Source of the DNA: Chloroflexota bacterium
GTDB lineage: Bacteria > Chloroflexota > Anaerolineae > Promineifilales > Promineifilaceae
Direction: 5' to 3'
Assembly (NCBI GenBank): GCA_024275635.1
Contig: JAJRYT010000236.1
Span: forward strand, 1 to 46,141
DNA length: 46,141 nt
The notes under the pieces were generated by a model. That model did not search any database. It was not told where the DNA came from and saw only the letters and a list, made by a program, of their open reading frames with translations. The translations under genes were made by a program, and so were the position numbers. Below are positions 26,625-34,839 of the stretch, piece by piece; the first letter of the stretch is position 1; every line of letters begins with the position of its first letter.

Positions 26625-26882
26625 ATGACGAAAATGACCTTGCGTATCTATGTAGCGGATGATTGTTGGTCGTGCCAGGAGACACGGCGTATTGCCGCCG
26701 CTGTTGCCCCCCAGTTCCCAGAGGTAGAAATTGATATTCGACAAATAGGCGATGACCCGCCGGATGACGTGTTTGCTGTGCCGACTTATGTGCTAAACGG
26801 CCGTGTCATCTTCATGGGCAACCCTACACGCAATGAATTGAGTCAAAGATTGGCAGTTGCCTTCCGCACCGTTGACGTGTGA
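26625..26882 (+). CDS. Thioredoxin-like small protein
   Basis: An 85-residue protein with the thioredoxin/glutaredoxin fold pattern: LRIYVADDCWSCQETRR near the start (CxxC, CWSC) and a cis-proline region (VFAVPTYVLNGRVIF). A redox role in the cytoplasm is likely, but the partner is unknown. The upstream gap contains a 14-bp palindrome, GTAACGGCCGTTAC, at 26577-26590. ATG 26625 is the usual start; ATG 26634 is possible. Confidence 0.8.
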   Translation: MTKMTLRIYVADDCWSCQETRRIAAAVAPQFPEVEIDIRQIGDDPPDDVFAVPTYVLNGRVIFMGNPTRNELSQRLAVAFRTVDV

Positions 26883-26968
26883 AGCAGGTTGAGTTCGTGC
26901 CAATGTAAGAATCCATACGTTTGCCTCGTCAATTAGAATAGTAAATCTTTAGAAAAGAGAAGAGGCAA

Positions 26969-27643
26969 ATGCAAACAAATAAACTCGATTATTTATCCCA
27001 CATTCAAGTTTTCCGCGATTTAAGCCCCACCGAATTGGCCGATATGGATCGGCAGATTACCATGTCCACTTGTCAGGCCGGCCGTATCTTTTACATGCCG
27101 GAAGACAGCGGCGAAGTTCTCTTTTTGCTTAAAAAGGGGCGGGTGCAGTTGTACCGCATTGCGCCCAATGGCAAAAAGTTGATCATGGCGACATTAGGCC
27201 CAGGCGCCATTTTTGGCGAGATGTCTTTGGTAGGACAGGGGATGCACAACACCTTTGCCGAGGCGGTAGACGAGTGTGTCTTATGCGTGATGAGCCGGTC
27301 AGACGTGGAGCGGCTGATGCGTGAAAAACCAGAAGTGGCCTTCCGATTTGTAGAGGCGATGGGAACTCGCCTGACCCAGTTAGAATCTCAATTGGAGGAT
27401 ATTGCCTTCAAAAGTATCCCGGCGCGGCTTTCCAATCTGCTTTTGGAATTGGCCGAGAAGCAAAATCAGGGGCAGCGCATCTCCGGCTATACGCACCAGG
27501 ATTTTAGCGAAATGCTGGGCACGTACCGCGAAACGGTGACGCAGACGCTCAACGATTTTAAGGCCGATGGTTTGGTGGAAATCGGCCGTAAGCAGGTGAT
27601 CTTACGCGACCTGGATAATTTGCGGACGCTGGCAGAATTATAA
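26969..27643 (+). CDS. Crp/Fnr-family transcriptional regulator
   Basis: A 224-residue regulator. The N-terminal cyclic-nucleotide-binding-like domain has LLKKGRVQLYRIAPNGKKLI and GAIFGEMSLVGQG, and the C-terminal winged helix has GYTHQDFSEMLGTYRETVTQ. No FNR-type cysteine cluster is present at the N-terminus, so an iron-sulphur oxygen sensor is unlikely. GAAGAGG lies just before ATG 26969. Effector and targets are unknown; the thioredoxin-like gene upstream hints at redox or stress control. Confidence 0.9.
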   Translation: MQTNKLDYLSHIQVFRDLSPTELADMDRQITMSTCQAGRIFYMPEDSGEVLFLLKKGRVQLYRIAPNGKKLIMATLGPGAIFGEMSLVGQGMHNTFAEAVDECVLCVMSRSDVERLMREKPEVAFRFVEAMGTRLTQLESQLEDIAFKSIPARLSNLLLELAEKQNQGQRISGYTHQDFSEMLGTYRETVTQTLNDFKADGLVEIGRKQVILRDLDNLRTLAEL

Positions 27644-27671
27644 GGCGAGAAGCAGAAAACGGGAAGCAGCA

Positions 27672-27707
27672 AGCGTGAAGTGGTAATCTCACTTACCGTT
27701 TCACGCT
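27672..27707. terminator. Bidirectional hairpin between convergent genes
   Basis: AGCGTGAA (27672-27679) pairs with TTCACGCT (27700-27707), and an inner GGTAA (27682-27686) pairs with TTACC (27693-27697). It lies between the plus-strand regulator and the minus-strand PH-domain gene. No T-run follows on either strand, so it may act as a transcript-stabilising hairpin or a weak terminator. Confidence 0.5.
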
Positions 27708-27722
27708 CTCCGCTTCATGGAT

Positions 27723-28271
27723 TTACATCTCTTCCCGGTAGGTAAAGTTATGCTTCTTGCGGGCGTGCAGGACGGCGCGGCGCAAGATTTCGTACACTTC
27801 GTTTGGGCCTTTGATGTTTTTGAGGGTGACGAGGGGATTGCTGGAGTCGTGACTGCGAATATTGATGTCGCCCAGGTTAAGGATACGTTCGCTGAAGGTC
27901 TGACTGTAATCCACATCCTGAATGCGGATGAGTTCGACGTTTTCACGGGCTTTGCCCAGGAAACCTTCGGTAATACGGATGCGTTCATCGGTGATGGTGT
28001 ATTGGAGTGAAATAGAGAGGAAGGGGCGGCCTTCCCACAGGATGTCTTCTTTTTCGGCATCGAGGATGTCGGTGGAAACGGCCGTGTCTGACTTCTTGAG
28101 CGCCAATGATTTTCCCAACTCTTCATCCGATTCCAGCAAAGCCACATCAGCAACCAGATCAACCAACGCTTCCAACGTTTTCTTGTCCAGGCCACTCACA
28201 TCCAGTTCGGCCTGAGCAATCGCCTTCCACACGTTAGCTTTGATATTTGCCTTGATTTCATTTAACGACAT
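27723..28271 (-). CDS. Bacterial PH-domain protein
   Basis: A 182-residue protein. The N-terminal 80 residues look helical (MSLNEIKANIKANVWKAIAQ). From about residue 90 there is a bacterial PH-like (YdbS/DUF304-type) domain: WEGRPFLSISLQYTITDERI, LIRIQDVDYSQTFSERIL and NLGDINIRS. There are no membrane segments, so unlike many YdbS proteins it should be cytoplasmic. AAGGAAGGG precedes ATG 28271. Function is unknown. Confidence 0.75.
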   Translation of the reverse strand: MSLNEIKANIKANVWKAIAQAELDVSGLDKKTLEALVDLVADVALLESDEELGKSLALKKSDTAVSTDILDAEKEDILWEGRPFLSISLQYTITDERIRITEGFLGKARENVELIRIQDVDYSQTFSERILNLGDINIRSHDSSNPLVTLKNIKGPNEVYEILRRAVLHARKKHNFTYREEM

Positions 28272-28509
28272 GAGTTCCCTTCCTTGTGTTAATGTAACTA
28301 CGGATCCTCCTGGAGGGTAGCCTGATGAAACCAGCTAACCACTCGTGAACTTTTGGGAGAACACCTTAGTAGTTGCGTGTTAATCTAATTATAATAGTAA
28401 GTTTGTAGCATACGAAGCGGTAGGTTGTCAAATAAGCGCCCGCCCGTTAAAATACCCCATTGTGGGCATTATGCAGTAGGATTGAAATTATTGAAGCAGG
28501 TGTTTAGGA

Positions 28510-28836
28510 ATGCCAATTTATACATATCGTTGTAAAGAATGCAATCATCAATTTGAGCAGCGTCAGCACATGAGCGAAGAGCCATTAACCATTTGCCCGG
28601 TATGTGAGGGCCGTGTTCGCCGGGTTGTTAATCCCGTTGGCGTGGTGTTCAAAGGGAGCGGTTTTTACGTTACTGATAATCGCGGGAATAACAGCGCTAA
28701 CAATAACCGGAAGCCTGCCACGTCCGATGAAAAGGGCGCCACGGCCGAAAGTTCAAATGCTAAAAGCAAAAGCGTCCCCTCTGACGCTAAATCCAAGAGT
28801 AACACAACATCATCGGCTTCTGTAGCCGCAGGATGA
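28510..28836 (+). CDS. FmdB-type zinc-ribbon protein
   Basis: A 108-residue protein. The N-terminal FmdB zinc ribbon is clear: MPIYTYRCKECNHQFEQRQ with CKEC and CPVC pairs, then FKGSGFYVTDNRG. The tail from residue 60 is low-complexity, rich in Lys, Ser and Asn. FmdB proteins are small putative regulators with no firm general role. AGGA precedes the ATG, and the gene is followed by a strong terminator. Confidence 0.9.
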   Translation: MPIYTYRCKECNHQFEQRQHMSEEPLTICPVCEGRVRRVVNPVGVVFKGSGFYVTDNRGNNSANNNRKPATSDEKGATAESSNAKSKSVPSDAKSKSNTTSSASVAAG

Positions 28837-28864
28837 TTTCAAATCTGCCTGGGATTTGGCAGCA

Positions 28865-28905
28865 AAAGAGCCTGTCTTATGGAATGACAGGCTCTTTTTA
28901 TTTTT
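28865..28905 (+). terminator. Rho-independent terminator after the FmdB gene
   Basis: AAAGAGCCTGTC (28865-28876) and GACAGGCTCTTT (28885-28896) form a perfect 12-bp stem with an 8-base loop, continuing into a T-rich tail (TTTTTATTTTT). This is among the clearest terminators in the window. Confidence 0.9.
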
Positions 28906-28925
28906 AGAGGGGACAGTCACCCTTA

Positions 28926-29228
28926 CTAAATTTGAAAACCGCGTGTTGCCGGAATAATCTTCTGACTAAAATTGTTTACAAATTGATTTAGTTTATTTAA
29001 CAAGTTATTCCACTCTTCACTGCTTAGCGCAAATTGCATATGTTCAGTCGTGGGAGCAATGCCGCTGGCTAATTTTTGTTCACAGTCGCCATAAGCAGTA
29101 TACCATACTTGAAAATCGGTGATTCCTAGACGATTCATTCCCGGAATAAACTCGTGGACCAGAAATTCAAAGTATTCAGATTCTGTTTCGGGCCGGACAT
29201 CCCAACGCATTAAAAGTTTTGTCGGCAT
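28926..29228 (-). CDS. Small hypothetical protein, 100 residues
   Basis: A soluble-looking protein starting MPTKLLMRWDVRPETESEYF, with an aromatic core (FQVWYTAYGDCEQ). The pattern and size are compatible with a dimeric alpha-beta-barrel fold, but no family is recognised. It lies 23 bases downstream of the metallo-hydrolase gene on the same strand, so the two are probably cotranscribed. Confidence 0.6.
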   Translation of the reverse strand: MPTKLLMRWDVRPETESEYFEFLVHEFIPGMNRLGITDFQVWYTAYGDCEQKLASGIAPTTEHMQFALSSEEWNNLLNKLNQFVNNFSQKIIPATRGFQI

Positions 29229-29251
29229 AGAGTTTATTCCAATTTAGCTGC

Positions 29252-29881
29252 CTATATCTTAGGAATGAGGATAATAGTCTCAGTCTCTTCAGGCAAATTG
29301 CTGGCGCTAATTTTCAAACTGGTTTCCTGGCTGGGTTCGGTGACGCCCATTTCTTTGAGGAATCGGTCTACGCTTTCCAGGTTGAGTTTGAGATTGGGCA
29401 GTTGATAATGCATGGGAATGACGATGTTAGGTTCCAGCATAGATACAAGCTCAGATGCTTGAGCAGCATTTAAACTGTTACCATTGCCTACCGGAACGAG
29501 TAAAATGTTGACTTGTTCCAGGGCGTCAATTTGGGTTTGTTTTGGCACTTTTTGCATGTCGCCGAGGTGAGCGACAGTCAGACCGTTATAGTCGAACATG
29601 AAAACGACATTACGGACGGCCGCAGAATCGTTAGCTGTAACGATGCCGGTAATGAAGACGTTGCCGATTTCATATTCGCCTTGCCCGGTCAAGTTATGGC
29701 GTTTGCCGGAAACGGCCGTTGCATAATTATGTCCCTTGGCGTCATGGCTTACCGTCACCACATCCGATTTAAGCTTAAGCAGCGGCAGCCCCAATTTGCT
29801 GTTATAAGGATCAGTTACAATCGTTGCGTGCTTCCGTTCAGTCATGCGAAAACAGCTCAATCCATACCAGGTAATTTCCAT
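29252..29881 (-). CDS. Metallo-beta-lactamase-fold hydrolase (UPF0173-like)
   Basis: A 209-residue protein of the MBL fold, starting MEITWYGLSCFRMTERKHA. The metal-site motif is VSHDAKGHNYATAV, an altered HxHxDH; later marks are VAHLGDMQKV, PVGNGNSLNA and VIPMHY. ATG 29881 was chosen because AAGGAG precedes it; the frame is open up to 29905. The family contains predicted hydrolases of unknown substrate. The missing second histidine of the HxHxDH motif leaves catalysis uncertain. Confidence 0.82.
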   Translation of the reverse strand: MEITWYGLSCFRMTERKHATIVTDPYNSKLGLPLLKLKSDVVTVSHDAKGHNYATAVSGKRHNLTGQGEYEIGNVFITGIVTANDSAAVRNVVFMFDYNGLTVAHLGDMQKVPKQTQIDALEQVNILLVPVGNGNSLNAAQASELVSMLEPNIVIPMHYQLPNLKLNLESVDRFLKEMGVTEPSQETSLKISASNLPEETETIILIPKI

Positions 29882-29952
29882 AAAATACAGTCTCCTTGAG
29901 GGCACAATTATACCCGATAAATGGTGAATCGAATAATTGTTTGAGGTGCCTG

Positions 29953-29983
29953 CTTCCCCGGAAACTTAGAGTTTCCGGGGAAG
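29953..29983. repeat. Perfect 14-bp inverted repeat between divergent genes
   Basis: CTTCCCCGGAAACT (29953-29966) and AGTTTCCGGGGAAG (29970-29983) are exact complements around a 3-base TAG loop. It lies between two genes transcribed away from each other and lacks a T-run, so it is not an ordinary terminator. It may be a REP-type element or a shared operator. Confidence 0.65.
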
Positions 29984-30078
29984 TACATGTATAAGGCAGG
30001 GCAGGTTGTTTGTGATTTTGCTTCACCATACGTTATCATAAACCGAAGAGATAAACTGACTTTAGAGGCAAATTCGAT

Positions 30079-30687
30079 ATGGATTTGGAATCGATGACAC
30101 AATCAGACTACGAAGATCAACAATTCAAAGGCGCGAAACATAAAAAAACACACATTCAATCTAAAAACTTTCATGAATGCACATTCAAAAACTGCCAATT
30201 TAATGAAACTGTTTTTCAAGATTGTGTTTTCATCGCCTGCGTTTTTGAGGGATGTGATTTAAGCTTGGTTCGTTTGCCGGGCACAACATTCAGCGAAACA
30301 ATATTCCACAATTCAAAGCTTGTGGGTGTCAATTGGGCGGAGGCGAATTGGGATCATCATGGCTTATTAAAACGGCGGTTTGTCGATTTCCATGCTTGCA
30401 CGCTCGACTATTCAACCTTCATTGGTCTGAAATTGGAAAAGTTAACCTTACACGAATGCAGCGCCAAACAGGTCATTTTTGAAGATGCCGATTTAACCGG
30501 CGCTGACTGTACGGGAACAGATTTTGCCGCCAGCCGATTTGTACGCACTAATCTGACCGAAGCCGACTTTGTCGACGCTGTGAATTATGCCATTAGCGCC
30601 GGGTTAAACACATTGCACAAAACCAAATTCACCCTCCCCGAAGCCATATCACTCCTGCACAGCCTGGATATTATTTTGGTTGAGTAA
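30079..30687 (+). CDS. Pentapeptide-repeat protein
   Basis: A 202-residue protein made of A(D/N)LxX-type pentapeptide repeats: NFHECTFKNCQFNETVFQDC, later GCDLSLVRLPGTTFSETIF and ADLTGADCTGTDFAASRF. These fold as a right-handed quadrilateral beta-helix. Roles in the superfamily range from DNA mimicry and gyrase protection to unknown. The last 30 residues are non-repeat (KFTLPEAISLLHSLDIILVE). It resembles the QnrB-like/MfpA group in form only. Confidence 0.85.
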   Translation: MDLESMTQSDYEDQQFKGAKHKKTHIQSKNFHECTFKNCQFNETVFQDCVFIACVFEGCDLSLVRLPGTTFSETIFHNSKLVGVNWAEANWDHHGLLKRRFVDFHACTLDYSTFIGLKLEKLTLHECSAKQVIFEDADLTGADCTGTDFAASRFVRTNLTEADFVDAVNYAISAGLNTLHKTKFTLPEAISLLHSLDIILVE

Positions 30688-30698
30688 CGGCTTACTGA

Positions 30699-31475
30699 AT
30701 GAATAAAGGCGATATTTGGCGGCGGCTGGCATTGAACGGTGGGCGGGTAAGTGACGATCCCCATTGGCGATTTCAACTCTCCCCGGTCGAGACGGGGTAC
30801 GCCGACGCGCAAATTGATGATTATGGATGGGCGTCTGGGCAACGGCCGTGGCGCGTTCGGCGTCATTATCCCTGGCTGCCCGGTGTGGTCATGCGTTTGC
30901 GGGCGCGTTTTTCCCATTCGGCAGGGACATTGCTGGGAACGGCCGGTTTTGGCTTTTGGAATGCGCCCTTTGGCGATCCTACTGTACCCTGGCCGGCGCT
31001 GCCTCAGGCGACCTGGTTTTTTTATGCTTCTCACCCGTCTGACCTGCCCCTGGCCGCCGACGGGCCGGGACGAGGCTGGTTTGCTTCCACGATAGACGCC
31101 ACAACGGGTCGCGCGCTGGCGCTGATGCCGGCTGCGCCGTTGGTCTTATTGTTGAATCAGTTTGCCCCGCTGCGCCGCCGCCTTTGGCCGGGGTTACGCC
31201 GCCGGATGAGCATTAGTTTTGCCCCGCTGCCGGTTTCGATGACGGCGTGGCACACGTATGAATTGCAATGGCTGCCGGATGGGTGCTGCTTTCTTGTAGA
31301 TGGGGAGACTATGTTGCAGACGCCGTTTAGCCCACGCGGCCCATTGGGGTTTGTGTGCTGGTTGGATAATCAGTTTTTGGTACTGGGGAGAAACGGCCGT
31401 TTTCGCTACGGCGTCCTACCGATTTCAGTCCCACAGTGGCTGGAGATAGCCGATTTATCCATCCACTCTTTTTGA
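30699..31475 (+). CDS. Putative concanavalin-like (GH16-type) fold protein
   Basis: A 258-residue protein, tryptophan- and aromatic-rich (WRFQLSPVETGYADAQIDDY, FGFWNAPFG, WHTYELQWLPDGCCFLVDG). The pattern WHxYxxxWxPDxxxFxVDG is typical of GH16 and related laminarinase-type beta-sandwiches. The catalytic ExDxE motif of GH16 is not seen, and there is no signal peptide. A binding or diverged enzymatic role is possible. It begins 11 bases after the pentapeptide gene. Confidence 0.6.
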   Translation: MNKGDIWRRLALNGGRVSDDPHWRFQLSPVETGYADAQIDDYGWASGQRPWRVRRHYPWLPGVVMRLRARFSHSAGTLLGTAGFGFWNAPFGDPTVPWPALPQATWFFYASHPSDLPLAADGPGRGWFASTIDATTGRALALMPAAPLVLLLNQFAPLRRRLWPGLRRRMSISFAPLPVSMTAWHTYELQWLPDGCCFLVDGETMLQTPFSPRGPLGFVCWLDNQFLVLGRNGRFRYGVLPISVPQWLEIADLSIHSF

Positions 31476-31500
31476 CAGCCCCCCTTGCCCGTGCTATACT
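31472..31500 (+). promoter_or_regulatory. Sigma-70-type promoter for the tRNA genes
   Basis: TTGACA (31472-31477) and TATACT (31495-31500) are separated by exactly 17 bases, a near-consensus vegetative promoter. Transcription would begin about 20-25 bases before tRNA-Ser(TGA) at 31530. The -35 box overlaps the end of the preceding gene. Confidence 0.8.
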
Positions 31501-31529
31501 TTTTCGCCTGTAAAGGCCCTCCAGGGCAT

Positions 31530-31616
31530 GGAGGGATGGCCGAGTGGACGATGGCGACGGTCTTGAAAACCGTAGTGGGTTTAGGCTCACCGGGGGTTCG
31601 AATCCCTCTCCCTCCG
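31530..31616 (+). tRNA. tRNA-Ser (anticodon TGA)
   Basis: The acceptor GGAGGGA (31530-31536) pairs with TCCCTCC (31609-31615). The anticodon loop CTTGAAA carries TGA, reading UCA-type codons. A long variable arm and GGTTCGAATCC mark a class II tRNA of 87 bases. CCA is not encoded; GCTGA follows. Confidence 0.96.
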
Positions 31617-31696
31617 CTGAAAGGACGGCATAAGAAGTCCTTCTTAACAAGTTAGGTCAGACCAACCTCTGTCAGGGTTTGTATAACAAATGATCA

Positions 31697-31786
31697 GGGG
31701 AGGTGCCAGAGTGGACGATTGGGGCCGCCTGCTAAGCGGTTAACGGTCTAAAAAGCCGTTCCAGGGTTCGAATCCCTGCCTCCCCG
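31697..31786 (+). tRNA. tRNA-Ser (anticodon GCT)
   Basis: The acceptor GGGGAGG (31697-31703) pairs with CCTCCCC (31779-31785). The loop CTGCTAA carries GCT, for AGC/AGU codons. It is a 90-base class II tRNA with a long variable arm and GGTTCGAATCC. CCA is not encoded. A TAAGAAG-TC-CTTCTTA inverted repeat at 31632-31647 separates it from the first tRNA. Confidence 0.96.
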
Positions 31787-31864
31787 CTAGGAGTTGGATA
31801 CTTGCATAGGAGTTGTCCAAATATCCAAATGTGGTAAATTTCTTTGGTCTGATTATACTGATAC

Positions 31865-31938
31865 GCGCCCTTAGCTCAGCGGATTAGAGCATCCGGCTAC
31901 GAACCGGAAGGTCGGGAGTTCGAATCTCTCAGGGCGTA
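31865..31938 (+). tRNA. tRNA-Arg (anticodon ACG)
   Basis: GCGCCCT (31865-31871) pairs with AGGGCGT (31931-31937), with a G-U first pair. The anticodon loop CTACGAA carries ACG, whose first base is normally edited to inosine by TadA. It is 74 bases without CCA. A TATACT at 31854-31859 lies just upstream and could be its own -10 box. CGT is the main arginine codon in the ribosomal genes here. Confidence 0.95.
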
Positions 31939-31941
31939 TCA

Positions 31942-31970
31942 AAAAGCGACTCCCCTGGGGTCGCTTTTTT
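31942..31970 (+). terminator. Rho-independent terminator after tRNA-Arg
   Basis: AAAAGCGA (31942-31949) pairs with TCGCTTTT (31961-31968) through a GC-rich top (CTCCCC/GGGG), ending in a T-run. The start of the next gene's frame falls directly after this T-run. Confidence 0.85.
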
Positions 31971-31981
31971 GTTTGTCAATC

Positions 31982-33106
31982 ATGAAGATTCATTGGACGA
32001 GGTGTAAATCGAGCGAGAAGGATCATAAAGTTAGAGTTGCCATCATTGGCATTGGGAATTGTGCCGCAGCTTTAGTGCAGGGCGTTGAATATTATAAAAA
32101 CGCAGCCGACGATGAGTTCGTTCCTGGATTGATGCATGTAAACTTGGGTGGTTACCACGTGCATGATATTGAATTTAGCGCGGCCATTGATATTGACTCG
32201 GAGAAGGTAGGTAAAGATTTATCGGAGGCAATTTGGGCCAACCAGAACAACACCATCAAATTTGCCGATGTGCCCCACCTGGGTGTACCTGTTGTTCGCG
32301 GGATGACCCATGATGGATTGGGCTATTACCTGAAGCAAAAAATCACAAAAGCGCCTGGTTCCACCGCTCCCATCCGGCAAATTTTGCAAGATACCAAAAC
32401 AGATGTTGTCGTCAACTTCTTGCCGGTCGGTAGCGAGCAGGCGACCAAATGGTATGTGGAGCAGGTTTTGAACGCGGGCTGTGCCTTTGTAAACGGCATC
32501 CCAGTTTTCATTGGCCGCGAACCCTATTGGCAAGAGCGGTTCCGCAACCATAATTTACCTGTGATTGGAGACGACATCAAAAGTCAGGTAGGGGCAACAA
32601 TTGTTCACCGCGTTTTGGCCCGCTTATTCCGCGAACGCGGCGTTCGCCTGGAACGTACCAGCCAGTTAAATGTGGGCGGTAATATGGATTTTTACAATAT
32701 GTTGGAGCGGGCGCGGCTGGAAAGCAAGAAGATTAGCAAGACCAATTCGGTCACATCTCAGTTAGACTATGAATTGCCCAGTACGGATATCCACATTGGG
32801 CCTAGCGATTACGTACCCTGGCTGACTGACCGTAAATGGGCGCATATTCGGCTGGAAGGGCGTACTTTCGGCGATGTACCGTTGAATCTAGAATTAAAGC
32901 TGGAAGTGTGGGATAGTCCTAATTCAGCCGGCGTTATGATTGATGCTGTACGTTGCGCCAAGTTGGCGCTGGATCGCGGTATTAGCGGGCCGTTATATGG
33001 TCCCAGCAGCTATTTTATGAAGTCTCCTCCGATGCAGTATGCGGACAGTGTTTGCCGTGAGAAGACGGAGGCGTTTATTGCAGGTGGCGAGAATATGGCC
33101 GAATAG
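31982..33106 (+). CDS. ino1: myo-Inositol-1-phosphate synthase
   Basis: A 374-residue NAD-dependent enzyme that turns glucose-6-phosphate into inositol-1-phosphate. The Rossmann motif [22 protein letters not shown] lies near residue 20, with [35 protein letters not shown] and [15 protein letters not shown] further on. It is of the archaeal/actinobacterial type and suggests inositol lipids or solutes. The start is uncertain: ATG 31982 lies 11 bases after a terminator T-run with no binding site. GAGAAGGA is followed by no usual start codon before VRVAI. Confidence 0.92.
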   Translation: MKIHWTRCKSSEKDHKVRVAIIGIGNCAAALVQGVEYYKNAADDEFVPGLMHVNLGGYHVHDIEFSAAIDIDSEKVGKDLSEAIWANQNNTIKFADVPHLGVPVVRGMTHDGLGYYLKQKITKAPGSTAPIRQILQDTKTDVVVNFLPVGSEQATKWYVEQVLNAGCAFVNGIPVFIGREPYWQERFRNHNLPVIGDDIKSQVGATIVHRVLARLFRERGVRLERTSQLNVGGNMDFYNMLERARLESKKISKTNSVTSQLDYELPSTDIHIGPSDYVPWLTDRKWAHIRLEGRTFGDVPLNLELKLEVWDSPNSAGVMIDAVRCAKLALDRGISGPLYGPSSYFMKSPPMQYADSVCREKTEAFIAGGENMAE

Positions 33107-33168
33107 GAAGTGGCGAGTAAACGCTTCGAGACTGGCAACTTACAAACCTGCCGCTTTTTGGGTGAATT

Positions 33169-33513
33169 ATGAAGACACCAGCCGGAAAGGAATGTCGTTT
33201 TTATTATCAAAATTTTCACCGAGGGCATTCGGAGCAGGAGTGCCGCTTGATTGACGCTAACCAGCGATCTCCTGGCTGGCGGCCTCAAGATTGCTCAAAC
33301 TGTCCTGTGCCGGAAATTTTGCAGGCTAACAGCAGTCCTGATCTGGTGTTGGAAGGGACAGTTAAAAGCGGCGTGTTGGGGTTTAACCGGCGGGTGGAAG
33401 TGAAGGCGTTTTGCAGCAAACACCTGATTGACGTACCCACGCCGCATGTGGGTTGTCCGCAGTGTGCGCTGGAGAAACCAGGGCTGCATGCGCTGTTTGG
33501 GGGCGAGGGGTGA
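33169..33513 (+). CDS. Cysteine-rich small protein, unknown
   Basis: A 114-residue protein with seven cysteines: ECRFYYQNFHRGHSEQECRL, then CSNCPVPEIL, a lone FCSKH and HVGCPQCALEKPG near the end. The paired CxxC motifs suggest a zinc or iron-sulphur site. No family is recognised. It lies 62 bases after ino1 on the same strand and may share its transcript. ATG 33169 has only a weak GGGTG upstream. Confidence 0.7.
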   Translation: MKTPAGKECRFYYQNFHRGHSEQECRLIDANQRSPGWRPQDCSNCPVPEILQANSSPDLVLEGTVKSGVLGFNRRVEVKAFCSKHLIDVPTPHVGCPQCALEKPGLHALFGGEG

Positions 33514-33599
33514 GGAACGAGGAATGAGGGATGAGATGATCGTTATTTCACTAACTCGCCACCCACTTTCCACTTCGCATTTTGCACTTTGCACTTATT

Positions 33600-34328
33600 A
33601 TGATTGAAGCGATTTTATTTGACCTGGATGATACGCTGCTGGGCAATGATATGGAGATGTTTTTGCCTGGTTATTTTATGCTGTTAGGGAATCATGCAAA
33701 CCGGTTACTGGACAAGGAACGGTTTTTGCAGGAGCTGATGGCCGGGACGCAGGCGATGATTGTGAATACGGACACGGCCGTTTCCAACCGCGACGTCTTC
33801 TGGCAAACTTTCCAACAGCGAACCGGGCTGGACCCGGATGCGTTGGAACCGTTCTTTGACCAGTTCTACCGGGAGATATTTCCACGGTTAAAGAGTACGA
33901 CCAGGAAACGGCCGTTAGCCCATCCCCTGGTGGAAACCTGCTTCGCGCAAGGCTTAAAAGTCGTCATTGCCACCAATCCCTTGTTCCCGGCCCGCGCCAT
34001 TGAAGAGCGGTTAGCCTGGGCCGGCGTGCCGGTGACAGAATTTGACTACGACCTGGTGACAACGTATGAAAATATGCACGCCACGAAACCCAATCCCGCT
34101 TACTATGCCGAGATTTTAGACAGGATTGATTGTCTGCCGGAATCGGCGTTGATGGTTGGCGACGATTGGAAAAACGACATCATTCCCGCCGCCGGATTGG
34201 GGATGGCCGCTTATTGGATCAGCGCCAACGGGGGCAAACCGCCTTCAACCGATTTGCTTATCGGATATGGGACTTTGGAATCGTTATGGGAGCAGGTGCA
34301 GACCGGCCGGCTGGGAGCGTTAGCCTGA
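33600..34328 (+). CDS. HAD-superfamily hydrolase
   Basis: A 242-residue phosphatase-like protein. HAD motif I is FDLDDTLLGND, motif II is VVIATNPL, motif III is the lysine in ATKPNPAYY and motif IV is MVGDDWKNDIIPA. All four are present, so it should be active on a small phosphorylated substrate. ATG 33600 was chosen over the upstream in-frame start at 33582. The DinB gene follows directly. Confidence 0.88.
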   Translation: MIEAILFDLDDTLLGNDMEMFLPGYFMLLGNHANRLLDKERFLQELMAGTQAMIVNTDTAVSNRDVFWQTFQQRTGLDPDALEPFFDQFYREIFPRLKSTTRKRPLAHPLVETCFAQGLKVVIATNPLFPARAIEERLAWAGVPVTEFDYDLVTTYENMHATKPNPAYYAEILDRIDCLPESALMVGDDWKNDIIPAAGLGMAAYWISANGGKPPSTDLLIGYGTLESLWEQVQTGRLGALA

Positions 34329-34331
34329 TTG

Positions 34332-34820
34332 ATGCAGCAGCCAGCGCCTGTCCCTGCTTTGTTGATTGAGTTGGAAGCATTTGCAACGGCCGTTGCCCAA
34401 CTCCTGGACAGCAACGACATTGATTGGCAGTGGCGGCCAGATCACGCTGAGTGGTCACTCACCGAAGTCATCTGCCATTTACGCGACGTGGAATACGAAG
34501 TGCATCAGGTTCGCTTCCGCGACATCATTGCCGCCGAAAACGTGTTCTTACCGGGCGTGACGGCCGACGATTGGATTGAACAGCGCCAATACCAGTTGCA
34601 GAACGGCCCGGCGGCCCTGAACGAATTCCTGGCCGCTCGTCGTCAAACAGTCGTTTTGCTAGAAACCATTGAAGATGAAACATTATGGAAGCGGCGCGGC
34701 CAGCACGCCTTCTTTGGCCCCACCAGTTTACACGAACTCCTCAATTTGGCCGTGAAACACGACCAGGCTCACTTTGATCAGCTTGTCGCTTTGCGTCATC
34801 GCGTCAGCCATAAAACTTGA
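34332..34820 (+). CDS. DinB-family protein
   Basis: A 162-residue four-helix-bundle protein of the DinB/YfiT superfamily. Three histidines in the usual places could bind a metal: EVICHLRDVEYEV, KHDQAHFDQL and the earlier DHAEWS. The family includes thiol-S-transferases and stress proteins; the substrate here is unknown. ATG 34332 lies 3 bases after the HAD stop, so the two are coupled. A TTG at 34329 is an alternative. Confidence 0.8.
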   Translation: MQQPAPVPALLIELEAFATAVAQLLDSNDIDWQWRPDHAEWSLTEVICHLRDVEYEVHQVRFRDIIAAENVFLPGVTADDWIEQRQYQLQNGPAALNEFLAARRQTVVLLETIEDETLWKRRGQHAFFGPTSLHELLNLAVKHDQAHFDQLVALRHRVSHKT

Positions 34821-34839
34821 TGGCTGGTTGGCTGAACGC

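Noticed and set aside
28390..28395. TATAAT upstream of the FmdB gene as a promoter
   Set aside because: The nearest -35-like TTGCGT is only 11 bases away, too close for a standard promoter; the -10 alone is weak evidence in an AT-rich gap.
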